Shown piece by piece: positions 19,180 through 28,275 of a stretch of DNA of 64,000 nucleotides (position 1 is the first letter of the stretch; the number at the start of each line of letters is the position of its first letter). The stretch is from positions 310,001-374,000 of the forward strand of contig OY829943.1 of the NCBI GenBank assembly GCA_963692465.1, given 5' to 3'. The stretch comes from JAUZOB01 sp963692465. Its GTDB lineage: Bacteria; Bacteroidota; Bacteroidia; Bacteroidales; Prolixibacteraceae. The position numbers and the translations under genes are program-made. A model generated the notes under the pieces. The model did no database searches and was not told the DNA's origin. It saw nothing but the letters and a program-made list of their open reading frames with translations.

Positions 19180-19938
19180 TTAGAAAGTATGGGCATATCC
19201 TAAAGTAACAACTCCAGCTCCTGTACGATTCTTACCATTTGCCGAGCCTTTTTGGATAGGGATAAAGCCATAATTACCTCCACCTTCTATAAATAGTGCG
19301 TTTTTAGACGAAAGGTTGTAAGCGATTCCCACAAACCCGTCAACTCCCGCATTGAAGTGATGCAACTGGTCTTTAATGTTGGTGTTGGCATCAAATGATA
19401 CCGGACCTGGAGTTACCTGAGATGCCACACTCAATGACGGGTCGGTATAAACATTACTCGAACCACTGGTAACCTGATGAGCATTTAGTAAAAATCCGGC
19501 AAATGGCCCAACAGCCGCATACACTTTCCATGGAAGCGATTTGCTTACACTCCAATTGAATCGTGCCAATACCGGCAAAATCAGATAATTTATTTTTGCA
19601 TCACTCTTAAAATCAGCATAAAGATATTGAGCTCCGAGCTGTGTCAAAGCTCCTGTGGGGGTAAACGCCTGAGCTTTATTCTTATGACCTCCCTGAGACG
19701 AATATTCCACACCTAACGAAACCGAAAACAAACTGGTTAGATGATATTCGCCATACACCCCATAGTCGGCACCCAACCGCGAAGAATAGCCTGTATTTAA
19801 AGGATTTTGCACACCCCCTCCAGTAAGATTCGGAATACTAAAACCTCCTTTTACGCCAACTGTAATGTCTTGTGCGGATAGATTGCCACAGACTCCTAAG
19901 AAAACAGCCAATACTAAAAAAATTATATTTTTTTTCAT
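19180..19938 (-). CDS. Outer-membrane beta-barrel protein (PorT-like)
   Basis: A 252-residue exported protein. The signal peptide is MKKNIIFLVLAVFLGVCGNLSAQ. It is followed by DITVGVKGGFSIPNLTG, the start of an eight-stranded barrel of the outer membrane beta-barrel/PorT type. It has alternating hydrophobic strands, glycine-rich turns, and ends in TLGYAHTF with a C-terminal Phe for barrel insertion. The function within this broad family cannot be given. It is monocistronic with its own terminator. Confidence 0.85.
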   Translation of the reverse strand: MKKNIIFLVLAVFLGVCGNLSAQDITVGVKGGFSIPNLTGGGVQNPLNTGYSSRLGADYGVYGEYHLTSLFSVSLGVEYSSQGGHKNKAQAFTPTGALTQLGAQYLYADFKSDAKINYLILPVLARFNWSVSKSLPWKVYAAVGPFAGFLLNAHQVTSGSSNVYTDPSLSVASQVTPGPVSFDANTNIKDQLHHFNAGVDGFVGIAYNLSSKNALFIEGGGNYGFIPIQKGSANGKNRTGAGVVTLGYAHTF

Positions 19939-20103
19939 CTTGAAATAATTTATTTAATAAGCAGCAATTTATTCTACCTGTATGATAACAATTACTGTTT
20001 GATTTCCACAAACGGTAAACCGACACCAACAATGAGAATTAATTGTCGTGCTCTATTAACAATCTGTTTCAGCGAATTGTTGAATTGTTATCAATAAAAA
20101 AGC

Positions 20104-20136
20104 CATCCGGAAATCCGGACAGCCTTTTTATATATT
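20104..20136 (-). terminator. Probable terminator of OmpA-family gene
   Basis: The sequence TCCGGAAATCCGGA forms a core stem, flanked by AAAAAGCC and AGCCTTTTT, which pair imperfectly. It lies about 25 bp past the stop. Confidence 0.6.
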
Positions 20137-20157
20137 ACGAATAGAAACAAATTAATT

Positions 20158-21603
20158 TTATTTCTGAAGTTCAAATTCGGTTCTTCTGTTTTTGCTTAAA
20201 TCTTCAGGAGAATCACCATCTACAGCAGGTCTGGACGAACCATAGGAGGTTACACCGGCGATGCGTGATTTTTCAACTTTCTTTGAAAGCAGATATTTAT
20301 ATACAATCTGAGCCCGTTGTTTTGAAAGCTTCAAATTGAATTCATTCGGACCCGTCTTATCAGCATGGCCTGAAATAACAATCTGAGCATCCGGATGTGT
20401 TTTCAAATATCTCACGGCTCTGTCGGCTTTAACCCTTTCTGCCCTGGTAATATTATACCTGTTCGTTGCAAAGTAAACAGGTTCACTAACGACTTCAGGA
20501 GCAACAACCGCTGCAACAACCGGACAACCATCTTTGTCTACTGCTACACCAGCAGGGGTATCCGGACATTTATCAAGATAATCAGGTACTCCATCATTAT
20601 CACTGTCTAGCGGGCAGCCATTTTTGTCTACCGTTACACCGGCAGGAGTATTCGGACATTTGTCAAGATAATCCGGCACACCATCATTATCACTATCAAC
20701 CGGACAACCATTTTGATCGACAACTGCACCAGCAGGAGTGTTCGGACATTTGTCAAGATAATCCGGTACTCCATCGTTATCACTATCTATCGGACAGCCA
20801 TTTTTATCTACTGCTACACCTGCAGGAGTATTCGGACATTTGTCAAGATAATCCGGCACACCATCATTATCACTATCAATCGGACAGCCATTCTTGTCGA
20901 CAACTACACCAACAGGAGTATCGGGACACTTATCTTTCCGGTCGGATACTCCGTCATGATCTGAATCTCTGGGTTTTCCAAGAGCAAAAACCAGCCCTGC
21001 AGAGAATACACGAAAAAGATCCTTTTTAGGAGTAATAACAGAAGCATCGAAATTATCAGCACTCGTATGATTATCGGTAACTTCCAGATACATACTTGTA
21101 ATTGGAGAGAATCTCACTTTTGTTCCGAATCCATAATGGTAAGCAAAATTCGGATGACTCTTCTGGTCATAGTACGAACCGCCCGGATATGTGAATCCTA
21201 CCGTTCCTACACTTACAACGCCTGCACCTCCGACCAAATAAGGTTGAATGACTGCATCTTCCGAGAAAATGTAACCATTGTTAAATTTGTATTGTAAGCC
21301 CAAAGTACCAGACCACATATGGCCTTTCATCTCACCGTCGGTCTCATAGTTTCCTCTTGTTGCGCAAATGGAATTCCATCCCAAATTCATCACCCCATTA
21401 AAAGATGGACTCAAATAACGAGAAAGAGATATTCTTGCACCATTTCTCCATGGCGAGAAGTCGTTGAACTGATTCCCCAGTTCTCCCTTATACTGCATCG
21501 TACTAATACCAAATCCCAATCCCCATCGATTGTCTGATGTTTGGGAAAATACGAATGATGACATGCAGAATAAAACGACACAGAAAAGAATTAATCGTTT
21601 CAT
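20158..21603 (-). CDS. OmpA-family protein with thrombospondin type 3 repeats
   Basis: A 481-residue envelope protein. It has a signal peptide (MKRLILFCVVLFCMSSFVFSQ) and an N-terminal beta barrel (to about residue 205). Then come five calcium-binding TSP3-type repeats of the form DSDNDGVPDYLDKCPNTPAG (about 210-360). The C-terminal OmpA peptidoglycan-binding domain has VISGHADKTGPNEFN and LSKQRAQIVYKYL (about 370-481). It links the outer membrane to the cell wall. The TSP3 coding repeats at 20540-20930 are near-identical in DNA and could change in number by slippage. The OmpA domain ends FELQK, complete. Confidence 0.95.
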   Translation of the reverse strand: MKRLILFCVVLFCMSSFVFSQTSDNRWGLGFGISTMQYKGELGNQFNDFSPWRNGARISLSRYLSPSFNGVMNLGWNSICATRGNYETDGEMKGHMWSGTLGLQYKFNNGYIFSEDAVIQPYLVGGAGVVSVGTVGFTYPGGSYYDQKSHPNFAYHYGFGTKVRFSPITSMYLEVTDNHTSADNFDASVITPKKDLFRVFSAGLVFALGKPRDSDHDGVSDRKDKCPDTPVGVVVDKNGCPIDSDNDGVPDYLDKCPNTPAGVAVDKNGCPIDSDNDGVPDYLDKCPNTPAGAVVDQNGCPVDSDNDGVPDYLDKCPNTPAGVTVDKNGCPLDSDNDGVPDYLDKCPDTPAGVAVDKDGCPVVAAVVAPEVVSEPVYFATNRYNITRAERVKADRAVRYLKTHPDAQIVISGHADKTGPNEFNLKLSKQRAQIVYKYLLSKKVEKSRIAGVTSYGSSRPAVDGDSPEDLSKNRRTEFELQK

Positions 21604-21991
21604 AAAAGTCAGTTTTTGAATTGTTTATTAAAAAGATGAATTAATAATTTTACAATTTTTAAACTTTAGACCGTTATTTTGTATTTTACAGGTTAGAATT
21701 AAAAATGTTTCATTAAAATCGAAAAAACACCTCTTTACTTTGAGTATTTATGAAAACTAAGACACTGAATATTAGAACAAACAACATGAATACGAGGAAG
21801 GTAAGCGCACAAAAACACAAAAAAACGAATCAGTTCATTCATCGTTCGATATTCGACTATTGCGTTGTAATATTCAATAAAAAACAGATGGAAGTAATAA
21901 ATGAAACAATTTAGAAGAAATCAAGTATATATTTACGAGTCAGATGTCTTTCAAATACCTATCTTGCGGTATTTTTAAGAAACGATATATT
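21604..21991. other. Divergent intergenic region
   Basis: About 390 AT-rich bases separate the divergent OmpA-family gene and the 600-residue protein gene. Promoters for both must lie here. A TTACTTTG sequence near 21735 is close to a plus-strand -7 box. I see no structured RNA or gene. Confidence 0.35.
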
Positions 21992-23794
21992 ATGAGCTAT
22001 CAAACAACATTACACTCTTTTCACATCCCGGTATTAGGCACAGGATATACCGTAGATACTCCCATAAAAGTTGCACCTCTGGGAATATCGTCGGTTATTT
22101 CCATAATAGATGATGTATTGATGGAGAAGATGCGTGAGATGTACAGCAAAAAGTTTGATTTTCCGTTCCAATCAATCAATAACGCGATCGACGATTTCAG
22201 AGCCAAAAGAATTACCGCTTACCTGAATCTTGTCGATAAGATTGTCAGGACAAAATTCGAGGAATTTAAAGCTTCTTGTCAAAAAAAGAGATCCGAACTG
22301 GACAATTTCATTGACATGCTACCAGACATGTCAACAGTAAAGCAGGAATACCTGAAACACATTAATGAATTTGGACAATCGTCTAAATTAAATCAGTGGA
22401 TCCAAAAGAATATCAAACCAGGAGCAATCAATATCAATATCATGTCCAAGTTGGACAGAGAAAACTACAAAGGAAGAGAAAAACTTCCGATTGAATACAA
22501 TGATGCCCATGCAGCCCTCAGAGGTTTTGCTATGAGCGATTTGGAATCATCCATTGTTCTCTCTGCCGGAATGAATCCACGCCTAAGCAGCTATTTCGAA
22601 GCATTCGAAGATTTCTATCCGACGAAAGACGGATATATGAAAAAACAGATTATCATCAAGGTAAGTGACTATCGATCCGCGTTGATTCAGGGAAAATTCT
22701 TTGCAAAAAAAGGACTTTGGGTTTCTGAATACCGGATTGAATCGGGGCTGAATTGTGGTGGTCATGCTTTTGCTACGGATGGTCATTTAATGGGGCCTAT
22801 TCTCGAAGAATTCAAGAAGGACAGAGAATCGCTCCGCAATGAGATGTTTCAATTATTTCAACAGGCATTGAAAGCAAAGAACCGTCCCTGTCCTGAAGTC
22901 GCTCCCGCAATAAGAATAACAGCACAAGGTGGAGTTGGCACTTCGCAGGAACATGATTTTCTTCTTGAAAACTATAATCTTGATTCCATTGGTTGGGGCA
23001 CACCCTTCCTCTTAGTTCCTGAAGTAACCAATGTTGATGAAGGTACGCTCGATTTACTTTGCAAAGCAAAAGAAGAAGATCTATATCTGAGTGGAGTCTC
23101 TCCGCTGGGGGTTCCTTTCAATAATGTAAGAAATAACTCGAAAGATTTAGAAAAGGAAGAAAATGCCAGAAATGGGAAACCAGGCGTAGCATGTACAAAA
23201 AAATTCATGGCTCTTAGAAGCGATGAGTCAGGCGTTCCGATATGTCCCGCGTCCAATATCTATCAAAGGAAAAGGATTCAGGAATTACAGGCGATGAATC
23301 TTCCCCCTGAAGAATACGAAACAGCCTATCATAAGATCATTGAAAAAGCATGCTTGTGTATCGGACTTGCTGCTTCAACGCTTAAGGTTCACAATATTCA
23401 CAAAGAAGCTGGATCTGACGGTGTTTCCATCTGTCCGGGACCGAATTTAGCTTATTTCTCACGCCGGATGACTCTCAAAGAGATGATTGATCATATTTAT
23501 GGCCGAACCAACGTAATCGAACGCACTGATCGTCCTAATCTATTCGTCAAAGAACTCTCCATAAACATTGAGAATTTGAAGCAACAGATCCGTGAAGAAA
23601 TGGTTCCTATTGCGAAAGTTCAGGAAAAGCGTATTGAGACATTCAAAAAGAATTTATTAGAAGGAATTACCTATTACAGAGAACTATTCTTCAACAATAA
23701 TAAACTTCGGAACTTTGTATCTGAAAAAGATATTACAGACCTGAACGAACTGGAGGATAATCTGAATAAAATTAAAATAACCGGAGCTTTATAG
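21992..23794 (+). CDS. Conserved protein of unknown function, possible FMN TIM-barrel
   Basis: A 600-residue cytoplasmic protein with no signal peptide; function not recognised. After a helical region (about 30-120) come segments reminiscent of FMN-dependent TIM-barrel oxidoreductases (nitronate monooxygenase or glutamate synthase type): IKVAPLGISSVISII near the N-terminus, GLNCGGHAFATDGH, RITAQGGVGTSQEH and SIGWGTPFLLVPEV. The second half carries several Cys in short motifs (VACTKKF, VPICPAS, KACLCIGLA, SICPGPN) that could bind a metal or Fe-S cluster. The C-terminus is helical and charged. The ATG at 21992 (MSYQTTLHS) is preferred to an upstream in-frame start, since the extra 16 residues look unstructured. 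It is a single gene ending in its own terminator. Confidence 0.7.
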   Translation: MSYQTTLHSFHIPVLGTGYTVDTPIKVAPLGISSVISIIDDVLMEKMREMYSKKFDFPFQSINNAIDDFRAKRITAYLNLVDKIVRTKFEEFKASCQKKRSELDNFIDMLPDMSTVKQEYLKHINEFGQSSKLNQWIQKNIKPGAININIMSKLDRENYKGREKLPIEYNDAHAALRGFAMSDLESSIVLSAGMNPRLSSYFEAFEDFYPTKDGYMKKQIIIKVSDYRSALIQGKFFAKKGLWVSEYRIESGLNCGGHAFATDGHLMGPILEEFKKDRESLRNEMFQLFQQALKAKNRPCPEVAPAIRITAQGGVGTSQEHDFLLENYNLDSIGWGTPFLLVPEVTNVDEGTLDLLCKAKEEDLYLSGVSPLGVPFNNVRNNSKDLEKEENARNGKPGVACTKKFMALRSDESGVPICPASNIYQRKRIQELQAMNLPPEEYETAYHKIIEKACLCIGLAASTLKVHNIHKEAGSDGVSICPGPNLAYFSRRMTLKEMIDHIYGRTNVIERTDRPNLFVKELSINIENLKQQIREEMVPIAKVQEKRIETFKKNLLEGITYYRELFFNNNKLRNFVSEKDITDLNELEDNLNKIKITGAL

Positions 23795-23803
23795 CTCCGG
23801 TTT
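23779..23803 (+). terminator. Terminator overlapping the stop codon
   Basis: AACCGGAGCT and AGCTCCGGTT form a stem around TTAT. The TAG stop at 23792-23794 lies inside the hairpin, and TTTATTTCTT follows. Confidence 0.85.
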
Positions 23804-23808
23804 ATTTC

Positions 23809-26601
23809 TTAAAACTCAACCGCAATTTTATATTCCGGAATTATCTTCAGGGTTTTTAATTCTGCTCTTCCAATTTCATCAGACAACGGCGGATTGTCAA
23901 AATAGATCTTATATCCGGGATTTAACGGCAATAGTTCAAACCTCAAATTCTGCACCGCTGTTTGATTTCCTAATCGGTTCAATCCAATTGACCAAAGCGT
24001 ATTGTTATTGAAATCATCGGCCACCAGTTGATGATTAATTCGACAACGGGCTTTGTCACCGATATAACTCAATTTCAAACAGGTATTATTCAATCCATCC
24101 GAATAGTCAACCGGAAGTTTCAAGGTGTATTCCGAAAAGTCAGGGATGAACCGGTTTAAGGTTTCCCGTTGTTTGGCAATCTCCGGAGCCGCATAACTAT
24201 TATCTTTCTGAAGATAGCTCGGGTAGGCGTAACTATCTCTCGTCAGCCATGATGAATTACTGAAGAACTCAACACTCTCCGTATTGTAATAATCGACAAT
24301 AACCCGGGCTGCAAAAGCCTTGTCTCCCTGTTCATAAGGAAAATCAAGCATTAGTGTGTTTTCGCCAGACCGGACATAACCGGTAATATCCAACAGGTTG
24401 ACTTTATCTGGAGTTATGGATTGTCCGACCCAGTCATTATTAATCTGTATTTTGACCGGACTCTCGGAAGCCAATATGATTCGTGCTGATTTTATTCTGG
24501 ATGGGTTGCCCAGACTAAATTCTTTTATAAAAAAACGATGATAGAGTAAGTTATCTTTATTAACACTGACTACCGACGTTTTAAGCCATTGAGCATCATC
24601 CAGTACCTTTTTCTTCGTTAATTCAAACGGGATATTTTTCACCGGAAGCGAATAGGTATATTCAGTAAAGAGTTTACCGGCTTTGCCTTGTAAGAAACGA
24701 TCGTTTACGGATAACCGCTGATCGGACGTGCCCAGCATCTTGAATTTCATATCAGGAGAAGTCCCGAATACATACACTTTCTTTCCATCAGCATACATAT
24801 TCGAATTGGAAATGAACAATTGTTTCTGTCCGTTATTTTTGAAAAGCCATGCATGTTTGGCATCTTCCTGCGAAAGGACTAGTACCTTTTGCATTTCTCC
24901 ATTGTTAGTGATGACGGTGAAGAAACAATCAACACCGGATCGTAAACCAGAAACCAGGTAACTTCCATTTTGTTTTTCAACCGATCCGTTTTCTGATTCG
25001 ATCTTCCTAATACCTGTTGCATCGAAACAAAACTCAGGTTGAACCTTGGTATCCTGTGCAAAGACCCAGACCGCTTTCCCATTTTGATTGAGCGTACAAA
25101 AAAGCTGTGCAGTGGCATATTTTAAAAGAGTTCCGTTCATATCAAAGTTAAAAGGCCAGATAAACAGGCTACCGTCGGGAATAGTAATTGCTTTTTGCGG
25201 AAAGACAAGGGTTTCATCTTTCAGGTTGATTTTGAATCGGGTTCCTTTTAATTCAGGACGGGGATTCGAACGGCAATAGTTAATTCCGAACAAGAATCCA
25301 GCATGGTCTTTGACTCTTACCGCCAATTGTAAGTCGTTGCTTTGCGGTGCAATTACCGGTTCCATTGGAGCCATTCGTTCACCAAACTCGTTTAGAAAAT
25401 AATTAAATTTTTTGATTTCAAAATAAGACGGAGCTAATTCACCCGACTCTTTTATGGCAGCCTGAAAATCATAAGATATTTGCGGGTTCGTGTTGGCATA
25501 TCCGACCTCTTCGCGGTTTTCCTCCATAGACGAGAGTACCCCCTGGGGATTAGATGCTCCGGCAAAAGTGTAATAACCAATCAGATTACTTCCCGAACCA
25601 AGTTTAGCTGTTACCAGTGCCAGTCCGTCAATGGGAGAGATAATTAATCTCCGATGTTCGGTATTCTCTATACCCACCCCCATTTCACAGGTGAGATACG
25701 GGTATTTATTCAAGTCGATATAAGGTTCATTGCCTTTTTTTGCATCATTCCCGATTTTCTCATTGTTCCGTATCACGGAGAACTGAAAATCATTGCAAGT
25801 TGTCGTGCGTTCAATATTTGAATCCCATGGAGCATCAGGATAAGCACCCCACAAAGGAATTACCTCACAGGCCGGTACAGAAGCATTATTCCACCCGGTA
25901 ACCGTATACAACGGAACATCCAGTCCGTATTTGATAGCTGTCGCTTTAAGCCATTGAATATGGGGTTCGCCGCTTTTACCATAGCTGTATTCATTTTCAA
26001 GTTGCACCCCGATGATAGGTCCCCCATTCTTATAAAGTAATCCCTGAGTCTGGGCTGCAATCTGGCTGAACCAACGATCAACATACACCTGATATACCGG
26101 ATCATTCGTACGGTCTTCCAGATTCTTCTTAAGCCGAATCCAGTCAGGAGTCCCTCCGTTACGGGCTTCTCCATGGCACCACGGACCAATACGTGCCATG
26201 ACATACATACCATGCTTCTTGCACAGCCGGAGGAAACTACGGAGATCTTTATTGCCCGACCAGTCAAACTGACCTTCTATTTCCTCATGGTGAATCCAGA
26301 AGATATAGGTTTCAATAATATTCACTCCACAGGCTTTCATCTTTAAGATAACATCTTCCCACTGTTCCCTCGGAATCCGGGCATACTGCATCTCTCCCAT
26401 AACCGGAACAACAGGTTTTCCGCCAATCGTTACATAACGGTTATTGGCTATGATTTCTTTACCAACAGGACCTGGATTCCCCATTTTGAGGTGTCCTGTA
26501 AGAATTTCATTTTGAGGAATTCGTGCATCAATCGTATATGTTTGGGCGTTTACCATCTCACAATACACGGTCATGCAAAAGAACAGAATAACATATTTCA
26601 T
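23809..26601 (-). CDS. Secreted GH35 beta-galactosidase
   Basis: A 930-residue exported glycosidase that releases terminal beta-galactose. The signal peptide is MKYVILFFCMTVYCEMVNAQ. The catalytic (beta/alpha)8 barrel begins near residue 55, with MGEMQYARIPREQWEDVILK and GVNIIETYIFWIHHE. The acid/base Glu204 lies in GVQLENEYS, and the probable nucleophile Glu is in LTCEMGVG. The C-terminal half has beta-sandwich regions typical of long Bacteroidota GH35 enzymes. It has its own -7 element (TAAATTTG, 26631-26638). It follows the third M56 gene by 106 bp but is probably a separate unit. Confidence 0.9.
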   Translation of the reverse strand: MKYVILFFCMTVYCEMVNAQTYTIDARIPQNEILTGHLKMGNPGPVGKEIIANNRYVTIGGKPVVPVMGEMQYARIPREQWEDVILKMKACGVNIIETYIFWIHHEEIEGQFDWSGNKDLRSFLRLCKKHGMYVMARIGPWCHGEARNGGTPDWIRLKKNLEDRTNDPVYQVYVDRWFSQIAAQTQGLLYKNGGPIIGVQLENEYSYGKSGEPHIQWLKATAIKYGLDVPLYTVTGWNNASVPACEVIPLWGAYPDAPWDSNIERTTTCNDFQFSVIRNNEKIGNDAKKGNEPYIDLNKYPYLTCEMGVGIENTEHRRLIISPIDGLALVTAKLGSGSNLIGYYTFAGASNPQGVLSSMEENREEVGYANTNPQISYDFQAAIKESGELAPSYFEIKKFNYFLNEFGERMAPMEPVIAPQSNDLQLAVRVKDHAGFLFGINYCRSNPRPELKGTRFKINLKDETLVFPQKAITIPDGSLFIWPFNFDMNGTLLKYATAQLFCTLNQNGKAVWVFAQDTKVQPEFCFDATGIRKIESENGSVEKQNGSYLVSGLRSGVDCFFTVITNNGEMQKVLVLSQEDAKHAWLFKNNGQKQLFISNSNMYADGKKVYVFGTSPDMKFKMLGTSDQRLSVNDRFLQGKAGKLFTEYTYSLPVKNIPFELTKKKVLDDAQWLKTSVVSVNKDNLLYHRFFIKEFSLGNPSRIKSARIILASESPVKIQINNDWVGQSITPDKVNLLDITGYVRSGENTLMLDFPYEQGDKAFAARVIVDYYNTESVEFFSNSSWLTRDSYAYPSYLQKDNSYAAPEIAKQRETLNRFIPDFSEYTLKLPVDYSDGLNNTCLKLSYIGDKARCRINHQLVADDFNNNTLWSIGLNRLGNQTAVQNLRFELLPLNPGYKIYFDNPPLSDEIGRAELKTLKIIPEYKIAVEF

Positions 26602-26630
26602 AAAATCTCGACCTTATAATTCAGAAATGC

Positions 26631-26638
26631 CAAATTTA
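26631..26638 (-). promoter_or_regulatory. -7 promoter element of GH35 gene
   Basis: TAAATTTG on the minus strand matches TAnnTTTG and lies 29 nt upstream of the GH35 ATG. A weak TTTC is found about 21 nt further upstream. Confidence 0.45.
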
Positions 26639-26707
26639 ATAAAATAGTCAGTTCTGCAGGAAATTAAACACTTGAAAAGGAAGACTCTTGGCTTTGGTAT
26701 ACGAGTA

Positions 26708-28210
26708 TTATTCCAAAGCATTGTATTGTATGGGAGGCAAAACCTTAATAGGCTCAGCACCTTTACACTGAGTCATGACTGTTACAGGAAAAGTAAATAT
26801 CGAATTGACAGGTTTACCATCTTTCTTTCCTGAGATAATATTAAGTCTATTTAACTCTTTTGAATTCGCAATTACTCTTAATAATTTATTACTCAAAGTA
26901 CAATGAGATGATTTCACAACCTCTGCTCTTAAAACATTCCCATTCTTATCTATAAGTGTTTTCAGATAAAAAATTCCTTCGATTTCTGCATGGGAATTGG
27001 TGGGTATAAGATTCTTCGAATAATTATCATTTTTAGCAATCGGAAAAACCCGACTCACTATTAATCCGGCATTTCCATCTTTAAATCTCGGTTTCTCATC
27101 AACATTTTGACAAATAGGCACATACGGCACAGCCACCTCTCTTGTAATCTGTTGATTTGTTGTATGTGATGATTTTTTTCTCTGCAAGATGAATTCTCCT
27201 CTACCACGATATCCGGCATTCTTTAATCCTAATTGCAATGAATTACTATTTTTCTCTAATCCCGAAATCCTGTTTACAAACGAGAAAACCGAATTGATTG
27301 ACTGATTATTCCATAATAAGGTTTCAGGGTTCAACGTATCTGCATGCAATCGGACCGTAACAAGTAATAGTATTCCAACAACAATACCGGCAAAACTCCT
27401 ACCCAGCGCGATTTTCGAAGATTTAGCCTTTGACATCATTTGTATTCTAGTTTTTATCAAAGAATAATTAAAATTGTTTGTTAAAAGGAAACCATCTCCG
27501 GCAACTTGACTTAACAGTAAAATCTTATATTCTGAAAGACTAAAACCTCTGTTCAGAACAGCCTTATCTGCCAGAAATTCATGATTCTCTCGCACCAATC
27601 GACGTATTAGCCAAACGAATGGATTACACCACTGAGCAATGGTCAGTAACTGCATGATTAATATATCAAGGGAATGTTTTTGCCGCACATGTTCGACCTC
27701 ATGAATCAGAATACGTTCCAGTTTGGATGGATCATTAAAATTTCCGGGAATCAGAATAAAATGGAAAAAGGAGAAAGGCGAAGCAATTGTATCGCACCTT
27801 AACAAATTGAAAGAGCGTCTTTTTTGAATTAATGCGGATTTATGAATTAACATTATCAGGGAAGCGAATCGGTAAATGAAGAGAGATAAGAACAACATTA
27901 CACCTGCGAGGTAAATCAATCCACTATATCCATATTCAGTCAGAACAGATGAGAATCTCTCGGTACATGTTTGAGTCACCACCGGCACCTGTTCAAAAAT
28001 GACATATGCAGCCGATTCGGGGCTATCAACAAGAGGAGCCTGAACCGGAATTGTGATGAATGGAAAAATCATAGAGAATATGACAGAAACAATCAGATAA
28101 ACTCTATTAAACCGAAAATAGGTTTCTCTTCTCAGAACAAGGAGGTATATTAGGGTTAGTACCCCAAGACATATTCCCGAATCTAAAATAAAGCAAAAAT
28201 ATCCATTCAT
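26708..28210 (-). CDS. BlaR1-like M56 membrane metallopeptidase (third copy)
   Basis: A 500-residue polytopic membrane peptidase of the BlaR1/MecR1 family; relatives sense a signal and cleave a BlaI-type repressor. Four hydrophobic segments frame the zinc motif HEVEH (about 170-174), with the third ligand in RENHEFLADKAVL. A fifth membrane helix (about 265-285) leads to a periplasmic C-terminal region. That region ends in a divergent TonB-C-like domain (FYLKTLIDKNGNVLRAEVVK and NSIFTFPVTV) and lacks the clean GGCDEEA motif of the two paralogs. It follows the M16 peptidase by 65 bp and is probably cotranscribed with it. Confidence 0.88.
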   Translation of the reverse strand: MNGYFCFILDSGICLGVLTLIYLLVLRRETYFRFNRVYLIVSVIFSMIFPFITIPVQAPLVDSPESAAYVIFEQVPVVTQTCTERFSSVLTEYGYSGLIYLAGVMLFLSLFIYRFASLIMLIHKSALIQKRRSFNLLRCDTIASPFSFFHFILIPGNFNDPSKLERILIHEVEHVRQKHSLDILIMQLLTIAQWCNPFVWLIRRLVRENHEFLADKAVLNRGFSLSEYKILLLSQVAGDGFLLTNNFNYSLIKTRIQMMSKAKSSKIALGRSFAGIVVGILLLVTVRLHADTLNPETLLWNNQSINSVFSFVNRISGLEKNSNSLQLGLKNAGYRGRGEFILQRKKSSHTTNQQITREVAVPYVPICQNVDEKPRFKDGNAGLIVSRVFPIAKNDNYSKNLIPTNSHAEIEGIFYLKTLIDKNGNVLRAEVVKSSHCTLSNKLLRVIANSKELNRLNIISGKKDGKPVNSIFTFPVTVMTQCKGAEPIKVLPPIQYNALE

Positions 28211-28275
28211 TTTGGTAGAAAATAATTATTTATTTTTGTTTATTCTTCCTTAATAATCTTGAAAACTCTAGTACC

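Noticed and set aside
20540..20930. Regular repeats that could suggest a CRISPR array
   Set aside because: They are in-frame TSP3 coding units with no unique spacers, and no cas gene is present.
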